From Hypsibius dujardini (taxonomy: Eukaryota; Tardigrada; Eutardigrada; Parachela; Hypsibiidae): a stretch of 33,762 bases of DNA. Under the pieces are notes generated by a model, which searched no databases, was not told the DNA's origin, and saw only the letters and a program-made list of their open reading frames with translations. A program made the position numbers and the translations under genes. The DNA is taken from positions 1-33,762 of the forward strand of contig LRSR01002983.1 of NCBI GenBank assembly GCA_001579985.1. Direction: 5' to 3'. How positions within the stretch are numbered: the first letter of the stretch is position 1; the number at the start of each line of letters is the position of its first letter. This document shows, one piece after another, positions 10,896-19,758 of the stretch.

Positions 10896-11627
10896 TGACC
10901 TTTTGTTTGAACTAACCGTTAGTTTTCCGTTAAACCGTCATTCTACTCTTGTCGCGTCCCTAACCGTTTGCCCAGTACGGTTCACCATTCTTTTGTTTTA
11001 GGTGTACCCAAAAACGTTTTTTTTTCGACAGACGTTTATCGAATAAATGTATCCCACAAACTACGCTTAGAGTCGTACTCGGTACCTTCTTCTGTCTAAC
11101 CGTTTGTCACATCTTTCACTCGTTAGCTGGAGTATCCCTCTGACCATTGATCGTCTAGTGAATCTTCAATCGGTTCATCAGCTACTTCCGCCAACTTTTC
11201 TGTTCCGTTCCACACGGAAGTTTTCCGATGTCACCAAATTGATGTTAATGTTGTCCTGGTTGCAGACCACTTCCCCCCTGTCGCGGGCACGTTCTCATTG
11301 CTGCCGTTTCACCTAATCTGCTCTCATTGCTAATACTAGTATGAGATCACTGGTGTGATCATATGTTTAGTCACTGTTTTTCGGTTCCTTTTGTTCCGGG
11401 CTTTAACCATGGGAACGCACGTTCCGTTCTGTTCTTTGACGAGCTCCGCTCCCCGTCGTACTTAAGGCCAAGCTTTTTCACGTGTACACGCGCAACTTTT
11501 AGTCTTTCTTCTTCACGACTACCCTTTTTTCTTCCTGTTTTTCATTAAAATTCCCATCCAGCATACCTGGCGCGTAGCTTAATACTAGTAGATTTTTGTA
11601 AGCCGCCGTATTGATGACACGCCTCAG
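10896..11627. other. No gene; T-rich degenerate repeats
   Basis: This is pyrimidine-rich sequence with loosely repeated TAACCGTT, CCGTT and TTCCGTT words, possibly a decayed continuation of the minisatellite on the other side of the hAT MITE. I see no supported exon until the acceptor at 11626-11627. Confidence 0.4.
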
Positions 11628-12193
11628 CGGCGGCCTGGGTGGTGGTCATCGGCTGGCTCACGCTCTCCGGCTTGTCCGAGATCATCGGGGCCGTTTGCGA
11701 CCAGAGACACACCCTCCACGATCGCGAGGGATGCTAATTGGTCTTCTATCATGTCTACCAGCTGTTCGTGATCGGGGCGTTCCTCGCGTGCCTTGTTGCA
11801 GCCGTTCTCGAAACCTGGCTGCAGATACGGTTGGCGACAAGAGATACCTCCCCGCAGCTAGTACAGTCCGCGCCCACAGCATTGGAGTTGATGTGCCTCT
11901 ACATCATTGCACTGGTCCAGCTGCTGGTGATCATTTCCCTGCAAGGCACGTTGATGGGACGCTATCGAGCCTACAAAGACAACGGCTGCCGGCTGTGCGC
12001 GCTGGCCGCCGAGAGAGCCCGACCAGAAGGGTCGACCTGCCCTACCGACGAGGCTTTGCCGTTGAACGTTCCCGCGGAACCTCTGCGAAATTGTGACCCT
12101 TCGAGGATGTCAAAAAACATCTGGAATTGGGTAGATCAGTTCAGCAGTATGAGTCTCATTGTCAGCTTGATCCACAGGCAACCGGAAAACTAG
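11628..12193 (+). pseudogene. Three-helix membrane protein exon with in-frame TAA
   Basis: After a 3' splice site (GACACGCCTCAG, 11616-11627) one plus frame encodes three clean hydrophobic helices: AAWVVVIGWLTLSGLSEIIG, then LVFYHVYQLFVIGAFLACLV, then LMCLYIIALVQLLVIISLQG. A basic stretch (RYRAYKDNGCR), a hydrophilic tail and a TAG at 12191-12193 follow. The frame is broken only by TAA at 11735-11737, between the first and second helices, with no frameshift. All three helices sit in one phase and the opposite strand is hydrophilic there, so plus-strand coding is the better reading. I do not recognise the family. It could be a tetraspan-like protein whose first helix is in an upstream exon. 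Whether it is dead, read through or misassembled cannot be told from the sequence. Confidence 0.5.
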
Positions 12194-12227
12194 CCATACA
12201 ACCACAACATACATACACACCTACAAT

Positions 12228-12294
<67 letters not shown>
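12228..12294. repeat. (GACA)n microsatellite
   Basis: A 67 bp run of GACA with one GATA variant lies in the gap between the 3' end of the plus-strand three-helix exon and GPCR exon C. Read on the minus strand it is a CTGT pyrimidine-rich tract ending in CATTGTAG, which could act as a 3' splice site for the next GPCR exon. Confidence 0.95.
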
Positions 12295-12303
12295 CAACCG
12301 GAC

Positions 12304-12559
12304 CTCGAGCCAGGCATCGAAAATCCTCCAGCGCAGCAGCCACAACGGAACCTTGGGCGTCTTGGCGCCGGCCTTGATTTTGCGTTTGTAGAGGTTCCAA
12401 TAGTAGAGGATCGGCAAGAGCAGGGAAAAAATCGCTACGGCTGCGTAGATTAGGCCGACCACGATGAAACTGGACTTGCGCTGGAATGTGCTGCTGGTCT
12501 TGTGCTACAAAGGCGACGTGAGCGCATGGAAGCGATCGATGCAGAAGACCACCAGTAAC
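12304..12559 (-). CDS. GPCR exon C: TM3 end to TM4, contains TAG
   Basis: The acceptor AATGTTTTAG is followed by one base and then LLVVFCIDRFHALTSPL, TAG (12505-12507), HKTSSTFQRKSSFIVVGLIY and the rest of TM4, ending LLLPILYYW. A strongly basic stretch (NLYKRKIKAGAKTPK) and WLLRWRIFDAWLE follow. The 3' limit is uncertain: a weak GAG/GTCCGG donor lies at 12304, otherwise the frame runs into the GACA microsatellite. The TAG falls directly after the DRF-HALTSPL segment, where class A receptors vary freely. Confidence 0.65.
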
Positions 12560-12752
12560 CTAAAACATTACAAAATCACAACCTATTACCGAAATTGAAT
12601 GTCATTTCCGGTGGCTGCTCTTTCCGGTTATGAAAATTGTGTGTATGTATGCGTCCCCGCCTTACAAATGATATTTTTATTTACAACAGAAAAGAGAGCA
12701 AAATCGTCCTCATCATCTCGTGACACACATAACCTCTCCCTCTCCCACTTAC

Positions 12753-12893
12753 CCTTGGGAGGAGAAGCTGAGGACCGCGTCCAAAAATGACCACATCCCG
12801 TGCATCCACGTGAAAAAGCGATTGTACAGCTCTTACGCGCTCGGCTCGAGATTCCACAGCTTTACTCCAATCAGCAGAATAAGTTGGTTCCAC
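12753..12893 (-). CDS. GPCR exon B: TM2 to TM3, contains TAA
   Basis: The acceptor CCTCTTGTTTAG is followed by one base completing a Leu codon with exon A, then by WNQLILLIGVKLWNLEPSA, TAA (12833-12835) and ELYNRFFTWMHGMWSFLDAV. It ends CAAGG followed by a near-perfect donor, GTAAGT. The exon is 141 bp, and both flanking phases are 2, as required by its neighbours. The frame after the stop continues TM3 at the expected spacing, so the TAA replaces a loop codon and does not mark the real end of the gene. Confidence 0.65.
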
Positions 12894-15435
12894 CTAAACA
12901 AGAGGACGCGCATACAATGGGAGGAGGGGCTTAAACCATCTATATTCCGAGAGGACCTCATCAGGGAAAGTCGACCCGTTTTTGCGGTCGTCATAATATA
13001 ACGACATGTTGTGACAGCAAACAAAGTCGCATGCCAATTGTATTTAATCTGGTGTGAGTAGAGGGAATGACTGGCAAGGGAAGCGAACGGTAGTTGACAC
13101 GCTGATCTGTTTGAATTTTTTGTTTCAAATAGTAGACTAAATTAATAGATTTTAGCAAAAACTTTCATCTGCAAACGAGCTTTGGTTTGAGCGGAAGAAA
13201 ATTTGGAAGTTCCCCGATGGCTCCGCGGGTTTCCTATTCAATTCTACTGTTGATTGTTTGATTTATGTTCTAGCAAAATTCAGTTTAATTTTTTTACCAC
13301 TCTAACCCACACAAACGTCGTTTTTTGAAAACGTTCGATTCAAAGATTTTTAACATTCTTCCACTCCAAATTCGATTTGAAATCGATTGACATCAGCAGA
13401 ATCGTTTTTAGATGCCAGAGGGCGGAGTTATGGGCTAGTTTCAATCCAGGCTTCCGAGTGACGTTGCAGAAATGATCCATAGTTCCGCCCCCTGTCACCC
13501 AAAAAGGATTCTGCTAATGTCGATCGATTTCAAATCGAATTTGGAGTGGAAGAATGTTAAAAATCTTTGAATCGAACGTTTTCAAAAAACGACGTTTGTG
13601 TGGGTCATCAAATAACATCACAAATAAGTCATCGGGGAACTTCCGAGTTTTCTCCCGCTCAAACCAGAGCTCGTTTGCAGATGAACATTTTTGCTAAAAA
13701 ATAAATTTAGTCTACTATTTGAAAAAAAAATTCAAACAGATCGGCGTGTCAACTACCGTTCGCTTCCCTTGTGAGACTACAATCCATCATTGCAGAAAGT
13801 CAATTAAAAAAATAAATAAACACATCAGAGAGAATTCGAATTCGAAATTACTAGTAAATGGGAACAATCAATTTTATGTAAAATAGGAATTATTGTGTGT
13901 TTTGGCGTTTGCGCCGAAATGGGACTATAGTCACTGTTAAATTACAAATAATGATACCGATAGTTTTACGTTTTTTTTCTACGTAAAATGTGATTGCCGT
14001 ATTTGTGGTTTGCCCGAAAAATTATAAATTAATTTAGCTTCTCCAGCTAAAATTACATTATAATTAAAGGAGAAAAATTGGGCTACCGAGAAGCAGATTT
14101 TAAATTAAGCTAGGAACATTACTTGAAAATGCAACGGACTGTAGTAAAATCTCATAAATAAAACTTTTTGAAAACTTTATAAAATATTTCTAGATGGAGG
14201 TCAAGTTGGTGATAATTTAGCAAAATGCAAAAAAGTGATATGTGAGAATTATGGAAAGAATTGAGACGGACGTGGAAATTGCTAATTGTTCAAGCTGAAT
14301 GGGGGGAAGGAAAGGCCGACCTCATGGGGCTGGAGGTCTCTGTGTGGGATTGATAGTTTCCTGTAATGAAGGTCGAATGGGCCATTTAGTTTGACGCAAT
14401 CGTCGTGACAGTTTTAACTCTCAGCTACAACAGCGATGCTTTAAGTCTCCTTTTATGGCTGTACTGGATCTCGTAAAAAACTGACAATTATCACTATACC
14501 CGATGGAAATACTGTTACGCCTTCAAGGAACGGTTTGTTATCTTGCGCACGATTTCTACTTCACCTCGCCTGACATTTTTGCCATCAAAACCGTAATTGA
14601 GTACTTGAAAAACGAAATTAGAATTAAATACAGTCATATGAGATATTCACAGGTTTGAAAATGTTTCGGCTATAGATATCTGTGTCTAATGAGCATTTTG
14701 TTTGTCTTCGCCCTTGGCATCAATGCGACAGTGTATATCTTTACTTTACTCGAACTTAATTGCTCTTGAATTAAGTTTGAATACCACCAGAAATTTTTTT
14801 AAAAACTTAAAATTTGAAAAAAATAAATTAATTCTTAATTCAGAATTTGAAAACAAAATTTAATATTTCGAAATGATTTGTCAATCAGTGCAGAGATCTT
14901 TGGACAGTTTCTGAAACATAAACAAAATGATAATCCCTACCGGTACATAAACTATCTCTCGCAAATTATTTTTTATCTGTAACCCTATAAAAGTAAATTG
15001 CTCTCAGTGATAAAAGCTAAGAGACGTTTAATTGGCCTCATTATTCATAAATAATGGAGTCTTCATCACTTCGCGTGCCGACAGACTAAATATATCCTGT
15101 CATTATGAGAGTGGCTATATGAGATTATTCTATTGCCTTTTCGCTATGAGCAATAACTTGAACCCACCATAATAAAAAGCTGGATTCTCAAGGTCACCAT
15201 ATGGTCCATTTCGCAAGGAACACTCACAGGGAACGTCCAACTCCATTTACGTAAATCTTTTGCTTATTGTCAGGTCAATGAAAGTGCACGTCGTCAACAT
15301 GCGAAAACGCTCATGAATTAATTGATCTGCATAGATTCTAATCCCTTGTCTGTGTCTACGTCTATGTCTAAATACACATAGCTGTGCCTGTAGCCAATCT
15401 ATTGGTTTACGAATGTTGGACTGTCTGATTCTTAC
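12894..15435 (-). other. First intron of the TM1-TM4 GPCR
   Basis: This is an AT-rich intron of about 2.5 kb between exons A and B. It holds the 697 bp palindrome at 13075-13771. The rest (13772-15435) is AT-rich with no supported exon. If the gene is transcribed, the palindrome lies in its pre-mRNA. Confidence 0.6.
13075..13771. mobile_element. Large palindromic fold-back element
   Basis: The two halves are close inverted copies. The left end CAAGGGAAGCGAACGGTAG matches the reverse complement of the right end CTACCGTTCGCTTCCCTTG, and the match continues inward through AAACGAGCTTTGGTTTGAGC, CCACACAAACGTCGTTTTTT and GGCGGAGTTATGG near the centre. The arms are about 300-350 bp. The left arm has roughly 60 bp absent from the right (around 13223-13300). 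The loop is only a few tens of bases. No clear target duplication is seen, though GACT occurs near both ends. No open frame is present. It is a fold-back or MITE-like element able to form a long hairpin RNA. Confidence 0.88.
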
Positions 15436-15710
15436 AGAAAGCAGAGATCCGAGATGAAGAGTGCTCGCAGGAAGACTTTCCGGCTCATATCCAGCGCCTG
15501 ATTCCCGCACCTGCGCCCGTTTTGCCGCTCATTGACGACCAAAATAATCCCAATGACATTGCCAATGGTGCCGATGAGGAGAAAGGTGGGAAAGGAGACG
15601 CGGGTCAGCCAGACCGCTGATTTGTGACCGTTGCTGGAGAAACGGGTACCCTGCACCCGGCCGCAGCTGTCTAGGACGACGCTGACGTTCGGCTCCGGCG
15701 TCGCATCCAT
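15436..15710 (-). CDS. GPCR exon A: N-terminus and TM1
   Basis: The first in-frame ATG is at 15710-15708 and gives MDATPEPNVSVVLDSCGRVQ, with an NVS glycosylation sequon. TM1 (FPTFLLIGTIGNVIGIILVV), a basic first intracellular loop and the start of TM2 (FLRALFISDLCF) follow. The frame is open further upstream to a TAA near 15785 with no ATG, so translation may begin at this Met, or an upstream exon may join there. The exon ends CTTTCT followed by the donor GTAAGA and leaves two bases. Confidence 0.7.
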
Positions 15711-17198
15711 CGACAGCAGCAACAGCAGGTCGCCCTCCGTGGTCGTAGTGGTGTTGAAATACACCACCAGACTAACAGCTTAGTTTACGCGTGAGTGATA
15801 AAAAAATTATTCTCAAAGCAAATTAAACGCGTAGGAAATATACCAATAACAAGGTTGATTTATATAATTGGGATAATTGTACATTAAGTGACGTAACATA
15901 TCGAGAGCTTTAATTGTAAGCCGGGCCAGTGTGTAATGCTATGAATAAACCTCCGAGAACTGTCCTTTCCGGCGATCAAGAAGGAGCTCGCGGAGAGCGT
16001 GAACGGAGAAGATTTATCTCATACATCTGGTTATAACACAGCGGACTCTGGTGAGCTGACTCTGGAGAGCTGGTGAGCTGACTTGGCGGGCTGTCTCAAA
16101 ATAGGCCATGCGACAAGCTTGTCCAGCGCGTGACATATAGCCCGCGCGAAACTGTCTCTCTCGCTAGATTCACTTTTCATACCTCTCCTTATTTTTGGAC
16201 GTATATAAAAGCAAGGTCTGCCACCTTAAGAAATATCAGTTCCTTCTCGGCAACAAACAGTTCCAACAAATTTTTTTCTATTGGTTTTGGCTGTCTTCGA
16301 CGACCGTGTTCCCCTTTGGCGCTCGCAATGCCAAAAGGAATAAAACCTTTACTCCCCCTGAAATGGGTACTCGTGTTTGAATAAGTCCCAAGAGACCCGG
16401 AAGTGTTATGTGAAAAATTCCAGATTTCTTTATCCGGGTCGCGGGGGGTTATCAAGAAAACTGTCAAGAAAACCACCACCATTGAGTCTGTCTGTCCGTC
16501 TTGTCATTTACAGCAGGTTTATCTGTACGCACGTACGTCAAGAATACGTCATCAAGCGTCCTCGTATGACTACTTACTGGTACATTTATGATCGCCACCA
16601 AGAAAGGTGGAAGGTTATGTTTAAGGGAAAATCTGTGGCAAATATGGGCAATAATGATGTGCGGCTAAACACGGACACCGGCGACACCGGATGTCTTCCT
16701 ACCAATCCACGACAAGATCACTTCATTAATCTGTCCTTTAAAGAGCCCACACATACATACCTCTTCTATTTTGCCGGTCTGCCCGGGCCGTGTCCCGGTC
16801 CCTGTCACGGGTCGGCATTCTGCACTGGGTCTCACGGGACGACGACATTTGAAGGACGAACTAGACGAAGAAGAGGGTGAGGAGTGCGTCTCCTCTTTAG
16901 ACGCCACCGCCACTCTCGTTCTCTCTCTCTTCCAGTAGTCAGCCGGCGTAGTTAGTGTCATTTTTCATTCCTCATCAACAGAAAAAAATGAACCTCCAAG
17001 TTTTATTCCGAAGGCGTCGAAAGATTATCTAGACGGGGCGTGTAAGGCCACTGTTCAATAGATTGATGAATTGTGCCGCCACTCATTTCATTTAGACTGG
17101 TTATCCCGGAAGTATTGATATTATTGCTCGTGGTGAAAAGTGCTTCGCCAAAGAGGATTTCGAGGTTTTAGAAAAAGACTTGGGAAAAAAGGCAAAAA
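15711..17198. other. No firm gene; unassigned open frames
   Basis: A minus-strand frame from ATG 16482 to 16189 (97 codons, hydrophobic start MVVVFLTVFLITP) and a plus-strand frame of 167 codons (from a TTG, 16377-16880) overlap each other. Neither has a recognised domain or splice context. Short direct repeats of GAGCTGACT lie near 16053-16083. Confidence 0.35.
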
Positions 17199-17280
17199 TG
17201 GGCTAACCCGGATTTGAGCCGGGGACCACCCGCAGCTTTTTACGCTATACACAGCGCCGGGTTTTAAACCCCTAATTGTC
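17199..17280 (-). pseudogene. Decayed tRNA-Pro copy
   Basis: On the minus strand the 3' half is well kept: intron remnant, GCGGGTGGTC, a T-arm with CTCAAAT in place of TTCAAAT, and the acceptor strand TTAGCCC. The 5' half has lost the acceptor strand, most of the D-arm and the anticodon (only TAGGGGTTT and ACCCGG remain). It cannot form a cloverleaf. It is the tandem partner of the intact gene at 17457-17560. Confidence 0.85.
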
Positions 17281-17456
17281 AATTGATTGGTGAATTGTAC
17301 CATCATACCATCAACCAGTATACTAGTTCCCGGAGTTCATCTATATGGATATTAATTATCGTGTTGAGAAATGCTTCGTCAAAGAGGTTTTAGAAATAAA
17401 TTAAGTTATGAAAAAGGCATTTAATAATTAGAAAGTAGGGGTAAAAACCAAAAAAT

Positions 17457-17560
17457 GGGGCTAACCCGGATTTGAACCGGGGACCACCCGCAGCTTCTGA
17501 CGCTGAACAGCGCCGGACTGAACGCCCGAAGCGGGTATCATACCCCTAGACTATTAGCCC
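17457..17560 (-). tRNA. tRNA-Pro (CGG) with intron
   Basis: The minus strand folds into a full cloverleaf. The acceptor GGGCTAA pairs with TTAGCCC over all seven positions, followed by discriminator C. The D-arm region reads GTCTAGGGGTATGAT (internal A box). The anticodon stem CCCGC pairs with GCGGG. The loop is TTCGGG plus T, with anticodon CGG. The T-stem CCCGG pairs with CCGGG around TTCAAAT (internal B box). Between position 37 and the last loop base lies an insert of about 32 nt (CGTTCAGTCCGGCGCTGTTC onward), the canonical place for eukaryotic tRNA introns. The sequence outside the intron follows animal tRNA-Pro (GTCTAGGGGTATGAT). Introns are more often seen in animal tRNA-Tyr, Leu-CAA, Ile-UAU and Arg-UCU than in Pro. 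Confidence 0.95.
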
Positions 17561-17974
17561 TGATAACTGAGAGACAGTGAAAAATTATTCCCCTATGCGG
17601 CCCTTTATTTCTTGCATAAGCCTTGCGGTGCTAGACACATTGGTACACTCGTACCACACAATAGGGCCCTTGAAATGTTAGTGTATTACAGTTGGCAGAG
17701 AAACTGGCCAGGGTTTGCTGTTTCTGTCCAGGCGCCCATAATCTCTCACACGAGTATGAATTGAAATCATACAATAACAGGATGTATAGGCGTAAACAGC
17801 GAACTGCAAGAGAAAATTAAAGAGAGTTAAGTGATACTAGAAAACCAGCCAGTCGTTGTTGATCGTGGTACCGGTCATATAAAAGTCGTGCCGTATTATT
17901 AGCGAGTGGAACTTTCCGGATATGATGGCGCCATCTATCGTGTGTCGCGTTTGACCAGTGTTTACGTTGACGTG
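17561..17974. other. No gene between tRNA and palindrome
   Basis: No exon or RNA gene is seen. TGATGGCGCCATCTATC near 17926 contains an AGATGGCGC-type word that also occurs inside the adjacent palindrome (18126, 18303) and at 28755, so it may belong to a repeat family. Confidence 0.4.
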
Positions 17975-18459
17975 TTCCACCACTCTCGAAGGTGAATTCT
18001 TGTACATCTGTTAATTTTGTAGTGTGCGTCCATATTATTTGATGTCATTTCCATCGAGAAAAAAAAAATAAAAACGTGTGGAAACAATTTTCTAAAAATA
18101 AAAATGTACTACGTGGTGGTACATAGATGGCGCTGTTAATGTTACCGTATGCCGTGTCAGTTGATGGATTTATTCGGCTACAGTTGTTATTGGTTCGTTT
18201 CTGTCGTTGACAAGGACTATACAGTTAGTAGTAACACCGACACATGTAGTAATCAATGTAGCAATGTAGCAATCAACTGACGCGGTATACGGTAACATTG
18301 GCAGCGCCATCTATTTACCACCACGTAGTACATTTTTATTTTTAGAAAATTGTTTCCACACGTTTTTTTTTTTTTCTCGATGAAAATGGCATCACATAAT
18401 ATGGACGCACACTAAAAAATTAACAGATGTGCAAGATTTCACCTTCGAGAGTGGTGGAA
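17975..18459. mobile_element. Second large palindromic element
   Basis: The left end TTCCACCACTCTCGAAGGTGAA pairs with the right end TTCACCTTCGAGAGTGGTGGAA, and the arms continue inward through CATCTGTTAATTTTGTAG, ACGTGTGGAAACAATTTTCT, TGTACTACGTGGTGGTA and GATGGCGCTGTTAATGTTAC. The arms are about 195 bp and the central spacer about 80-90 bp. Identity between the arms is high, apart from differences in a homopolymer A/T run. There is no open frame and no obvious target duplication. Its ends are not shared with the palindrome at 13 kb, so it is a different family. Confidence 0.87.
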
Positions 18460-19635
18460 TTCCCTTGTAAGGAGTAACCGTGCTTAAGTCTTTTGTTCAT
18501 ACATAATTTATTTTTGAAAAAGTATGGTGACAGTCTCTTTTTTGCATACAACAATTGGATTTTACCCGTTTAATTAAGGATGTATTTGTAAATTTTTTTC
18601 TTGAGCCTCAAAAGATCATTGCATGAAACAATCACGTTGAATTGGCGATTTTTTTAATTAAGCTAGGCACTACTGATTATTTCTCAACGGAATTATTGCG
18701 GAAGCCCAAATATTACTGGTGAAACAAAATGCAGAAATTTAATTTTTAAGGGATTAAAAGCTGCATCGTCGACAATAGTCTCGACCAATCGGGGACAGCA
18801 GCACTCCTCCTGTGTTTTCGGTTTCCTCAGGGATGATCCACAACTCGGCGCACCCGATAAACGACCCATAAACCAATTCGTCCGGGCTGTATAAGAAATG
18901 CTCAGTCGGAACAATTTGAATTTAAAGGAACAAGAAAGATTTTTAAAAGTAAAAATGGTGGTCATTCTAAACGTTTATGAATTTTCCAGCCGAAACCCAA
19001 AGTTCACAATGAGATATATCAGATTCAGTTAACAAAACATTTAATCTTCTACAGTCCTAACACACTGCAGCATGAAAACATCTACTGTAAATGATGATAT
19101 ATGAGATGTTTGGAACGAACTGTTATAGATGTTGAACTGCGAAATGATACATTACAAAGGAATACCCGTATAATCTCGTTCTCATGTGGAATTTAGTGAA
19201 GTCTGGTAGGGTAAGGTTTTACTTGTGGACAATCAAAGGAGAGGGTTGGTTTTTGAAGTTCCAAGTACAAATATCCTCAAAAACTTGAGAAAAAGTGCAA
19301 CTATCGAATTAATTATGGGAGAAAAAGTCTGAGTTAATAAAACCAAAAATGTGCGGGCCTGCGTAGGGCAAAACGTGTTACCCTGTAATTTGTTGCAGAC
19401 GTTTACAGTACGTACACACCACACCTCTTTACGCCTGGATGCACCATCAAGCATTATTATTTCTCAGTTATCTTAATTCTCTCGCCAATACTATAATATG
19501 CCTCGCCCCTCATTTGGGCTAACCACACCCGCCGGCCCTTCACATTTGCCCGCATGTGAGAGAGAGAGAGATTAATTAACCAACCAACACGTAAAATGTA
19601 CGATGTACTGTTAAAAAAATTGTAATAAAACAAAA
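18460..19635. other. Downstream flank of the synaptotagmin gene
   Basis: This region lies 3' of the synaptotagmin stop codon (minus-strand reading) and is AT-rich. Some of it is 3' UTR. A TTTATT on the plus strand (AATAAA on the minus strand) lies at about 18510, over 1.1 kb from the stop; I see no closer canonical signal. A short (AG)n run lies at 19559-19571. Confidence 0.4.
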
Positions 19636-19758
19636 CTAATCATCTTTGAGGGTGTGCCATTGGGAGACGGCCTCCTTGGGGTACTGCAGCATCGCATTCC
19701 AATGCGCCACCGCAGCGGGATCACTCCGGCTGGACAGGATAATCCGACCTATCAAATC
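19636..19758 (-). CDS. Syt7: Syt7-like terminal exon (C2B end)
   Basis: The acceptor TTTTTTTTGGCGTAG is followed by 40 codons from DLIGRIILSSRSDPAAVAHW to WHTLKDD, then TAG at 19638-19636. It holds the C2B bottom helix (HWNAMLQYPKEAVSQWHTL), including the WHxL motif that docks C2 proteins to vesicle-fusion partners in this family. It begins in phase 0, after GRN. Confidence 0.95.
   Translation of the reverse strand, partial: DLIGRIILSSRSDPAAVAHWNAMLQYPKEAVSQWHTLKDD

Larger units (their letters stand above)
12304..15710 (-). pseudogene. Class A GPCR, TM1-TM4 exons, two in-frame stops
   Basis: Three minus-strand exons (15436-15710, 12753-12893, about 12304-12559) join with matching phases (2/2 and 2/2) and give an N-glycosylated N-terminus, TM1 with the GN motif (IGTIGNVIGIILVV), TM2 with SDL, TM3 ending in the DRY-box variant DRF (VVFCIDRFHALTSPL) and TM4 (SFIVVGLIYAAVAIFSLLL). 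This layout is that of rhodopsin-family receptors; the overall look is of a peptide or orphan receptor. Two codons in frame are stops: TAA at 12833-12835 in extracellular loop 1 and TAG at 12505-12507 in intracellular loop 2. The usual Cys at 3.25 is replaced (His in WMHGMW) and I see no Cys in loop 2, so the conserved disulfide is absent. TM5-TM7 were not found in the window. It is either a young pseudogene or a gene using readthrough or editing. Confidence 0.72.
17100..17560 (-). repeat. Tandem duplication carrying tRNA-Pro
   Basis: Two diverged copies lie head to tail. TGCTTCGCCAAAGAGG at 17141 corresponds to TGCTTCGTCAAAGAGG at 17372, AGGTTTTAGAAA follows in each, and GGGCTAACCCGGATTTGA at 17200 corresponds to 17458. 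The offset is 231 bp at one end and 258 bp at the other because of indels. The duplication gave one intact and one decayed tRNA copy. Confidence 0.8.

Noticed and set aside
11628-12893. Genome-wide reassignment of TAA/TAG to sense codons
   Set aside because: The synaptotagmin frame ends at TAG exactly where the family ends, and reading past it gives no family-like sequence, so TAG at least still works as a stop.
16189-16482. 97-codon minus-strand frame with a hydrophobic N-terminus like a signal peptide
   Set aside because: It has a true ATG, but no recognisable family and no promoter or splice evidence, and it overlaps a plus-strand frame. Too weak to call.
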